A DNA stretch of 5,981 bases from an uncultured beta proteobacterium (GTDB lineage: Bacteria > Pseudomonadota > Gammaproteobacteria > Burkholderiales > Burkholderiaceae_C), in assembly GCA_903834645.1 (NCBI GenBank), contig CAILKA010000686.1, positions 1 to 5,981 on the forward strand. Direction: 5' to 3'. Each line of letters opens with the position of its first letter. Within the stretch, counting starts at the first letter, position 1. This document shows, in pieces, positions 5,593 to 5,981 of this stretch. The notes below the pieces were generated by a model. That model was not told the origin of the DNA, searched no databases, and saw nothing but the letters and a program-made list of their open reading frames with translations. A program made the translations under genes and the position numbers.

Positions 5593-5981
5593 GTGCATTC
5601 CCTTCGTCCCGAAGTCTTCCTCCAGGCCGCCGCGGCCTCCCGGCGGCTGAGCCTGGCCGAGCTGCTGCGCCTGCACGGCGATGACTCTGCGGCGGTGGTG
5701 CTGCTGGTCGTCTCCGTGCTGTGCGTGGTGCCCATCTACGGCATGGGTACGGCACTGAGCCTGGCCATCTTCGCGATGGCCTGGCACTGGCGGCATGTTG
5801 CGCGTTCGGGCGGGCAGGGAGCCGACAGCAAGACCGACATCGAGACCGGCATCGAGACCGGCATCGAGACCGACAGCGAGCCGACCCCCACGAGCTCGGA
5901 GGGCTCCCTGCGTGGTCGCGGCCCGAAGTGGCTGCCCGAGCGCCTGGCGCAGGCCACGCTCGATGAGATCTGGTCGCGCCG
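5593..5981 (+). CDS. ExoD-like exopolysaccharide-synthesis family membrane protein, N-terminal part
   Basis: The reading frame opens at GTG 5593 and stays open to the right edge (129 codons plus 2 nt), so the C-terminus is missing. Residues 17-32 read RRLSLAELLRLHGDDS. A hydrophobic segment follows at about 33-64 (AVVLLVVSVLCVVPIYGMGT and onward), then a hydrophilic linker. After the linker comes PKWLPERLAQATL at 111-123. The order 'LxELLxxxGdrs - membrane hairpin with a P-x-x-G turn - P-WLP-x-RL' matches the ExoD family, membrane proteins named for a Rhizobium exopolysaccharide locus whose biochemical role is unclear. The linker between membrane hairpin and WLP motif (about 71-110) is longer than I expect for ExoD and contains a tandem repeat. 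An alternative is an unrelated small membrane protein. Family call is from motif memory and moderately sure. Confidence 0.7.
   Translation, partial: MHSLRPEVFLQAAAASRRLSLAELLRLHGDDSAAVVLLVVSVLCVVPIYGMGTALSLAIFAMAWHWRHVARSGGQGADSKTDIETGIETGIETDSEPTPTSSEGSLRGRGPKWLPERLAQATLDEIWSR
5833..5880 (+). repeat. 12-bp in-frame tandem repeat (four units) in the ExoD-like gene
   Basis: There are four consecutive 12-nt units: ACCGACATCGAG, ACCGGCATCGAG twice identically, then ACCGACAGCGAG. They encode TDIE, TGIE, TGIE, TDSE (residues 81-96). Because each unit is four codons, gain or loss by slippage would keep the reading frame and change only the length of an acidic, flexible linker. Confidence 0.9.

Overview
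This is a GC-rich window from a bacterial chromosome. The coding density, strong third-position G/C bias and protein set suggest Betaproteobacteria, most likely Burkholderiales (a Comamonadaceae-like organism). The best taxonomic hint is the Bug/TctC-type periplasmic binding protein at the left edge, a family greatly expanded in that order. This assignment is an inference; no rRNA or other marker gene is present.

Layout. The left edge holds the N-terminus of a Bug-family solute-binding protein on the minus strand (1-201). A 248-nt divergent intergenic region follows and contains a candidate LysR-type operator. Reading rightwards is a probable three-gene plus-strand operon: a RutD-like alpha/beta hydrolase (450-1274), a peptidase M19 (membrane/renal dipeptidase) paralogue (1330-2310) and a LysR-type regulator (2372-3355), with gaps of 55 and 61 nt. 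Converging on it is a minus-strand family 5 (dipeptide/oligopeptide/nickel type) ABC substrate-binding protein (3384-4997). No permease or ATPase gene lies beside it. Past a short divergent spacer, two plus-strand genes close the window: a 130-residue protein with two hydrophobic segments and no recognised family (5142-5534), and the N-terminal part of an ExoD-like membrane protein starting at GTG (5593 to the right edge). The latter carries a 12-bp tandem repeat in a hydrophilic linker.

How the genes may work together. The left block looks like a small catabolic module. The Bug protein would bind a carboxylate-bearing compound in the periplasm, the RutD-like hydrolase and the M19 paralogue would act on it in the cytoplasm, and the LysR protein would sense it or a product and control both divergent units. 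The substrate is not identifiable from sequence. RutD relatives act on aminoacrylate/carbamate-type compounds, and the M19 paralogue resembles, from memory, the dipeptidase-like gene next to the dimethylglycine demethylase genes of Pseudomonas. A small nitrogen-containing compound is therefore a reasonable guess.

The most notable observation is that the M19 protein keeps the second half of the family's active site but lacks the N-terminal His-x-Asp metal ligands, the bridging Glu and the substrate-binding His. It is probably not a conventional dipeptidase. No mobile element, CRISPR array, tRNA or rRNA was found.
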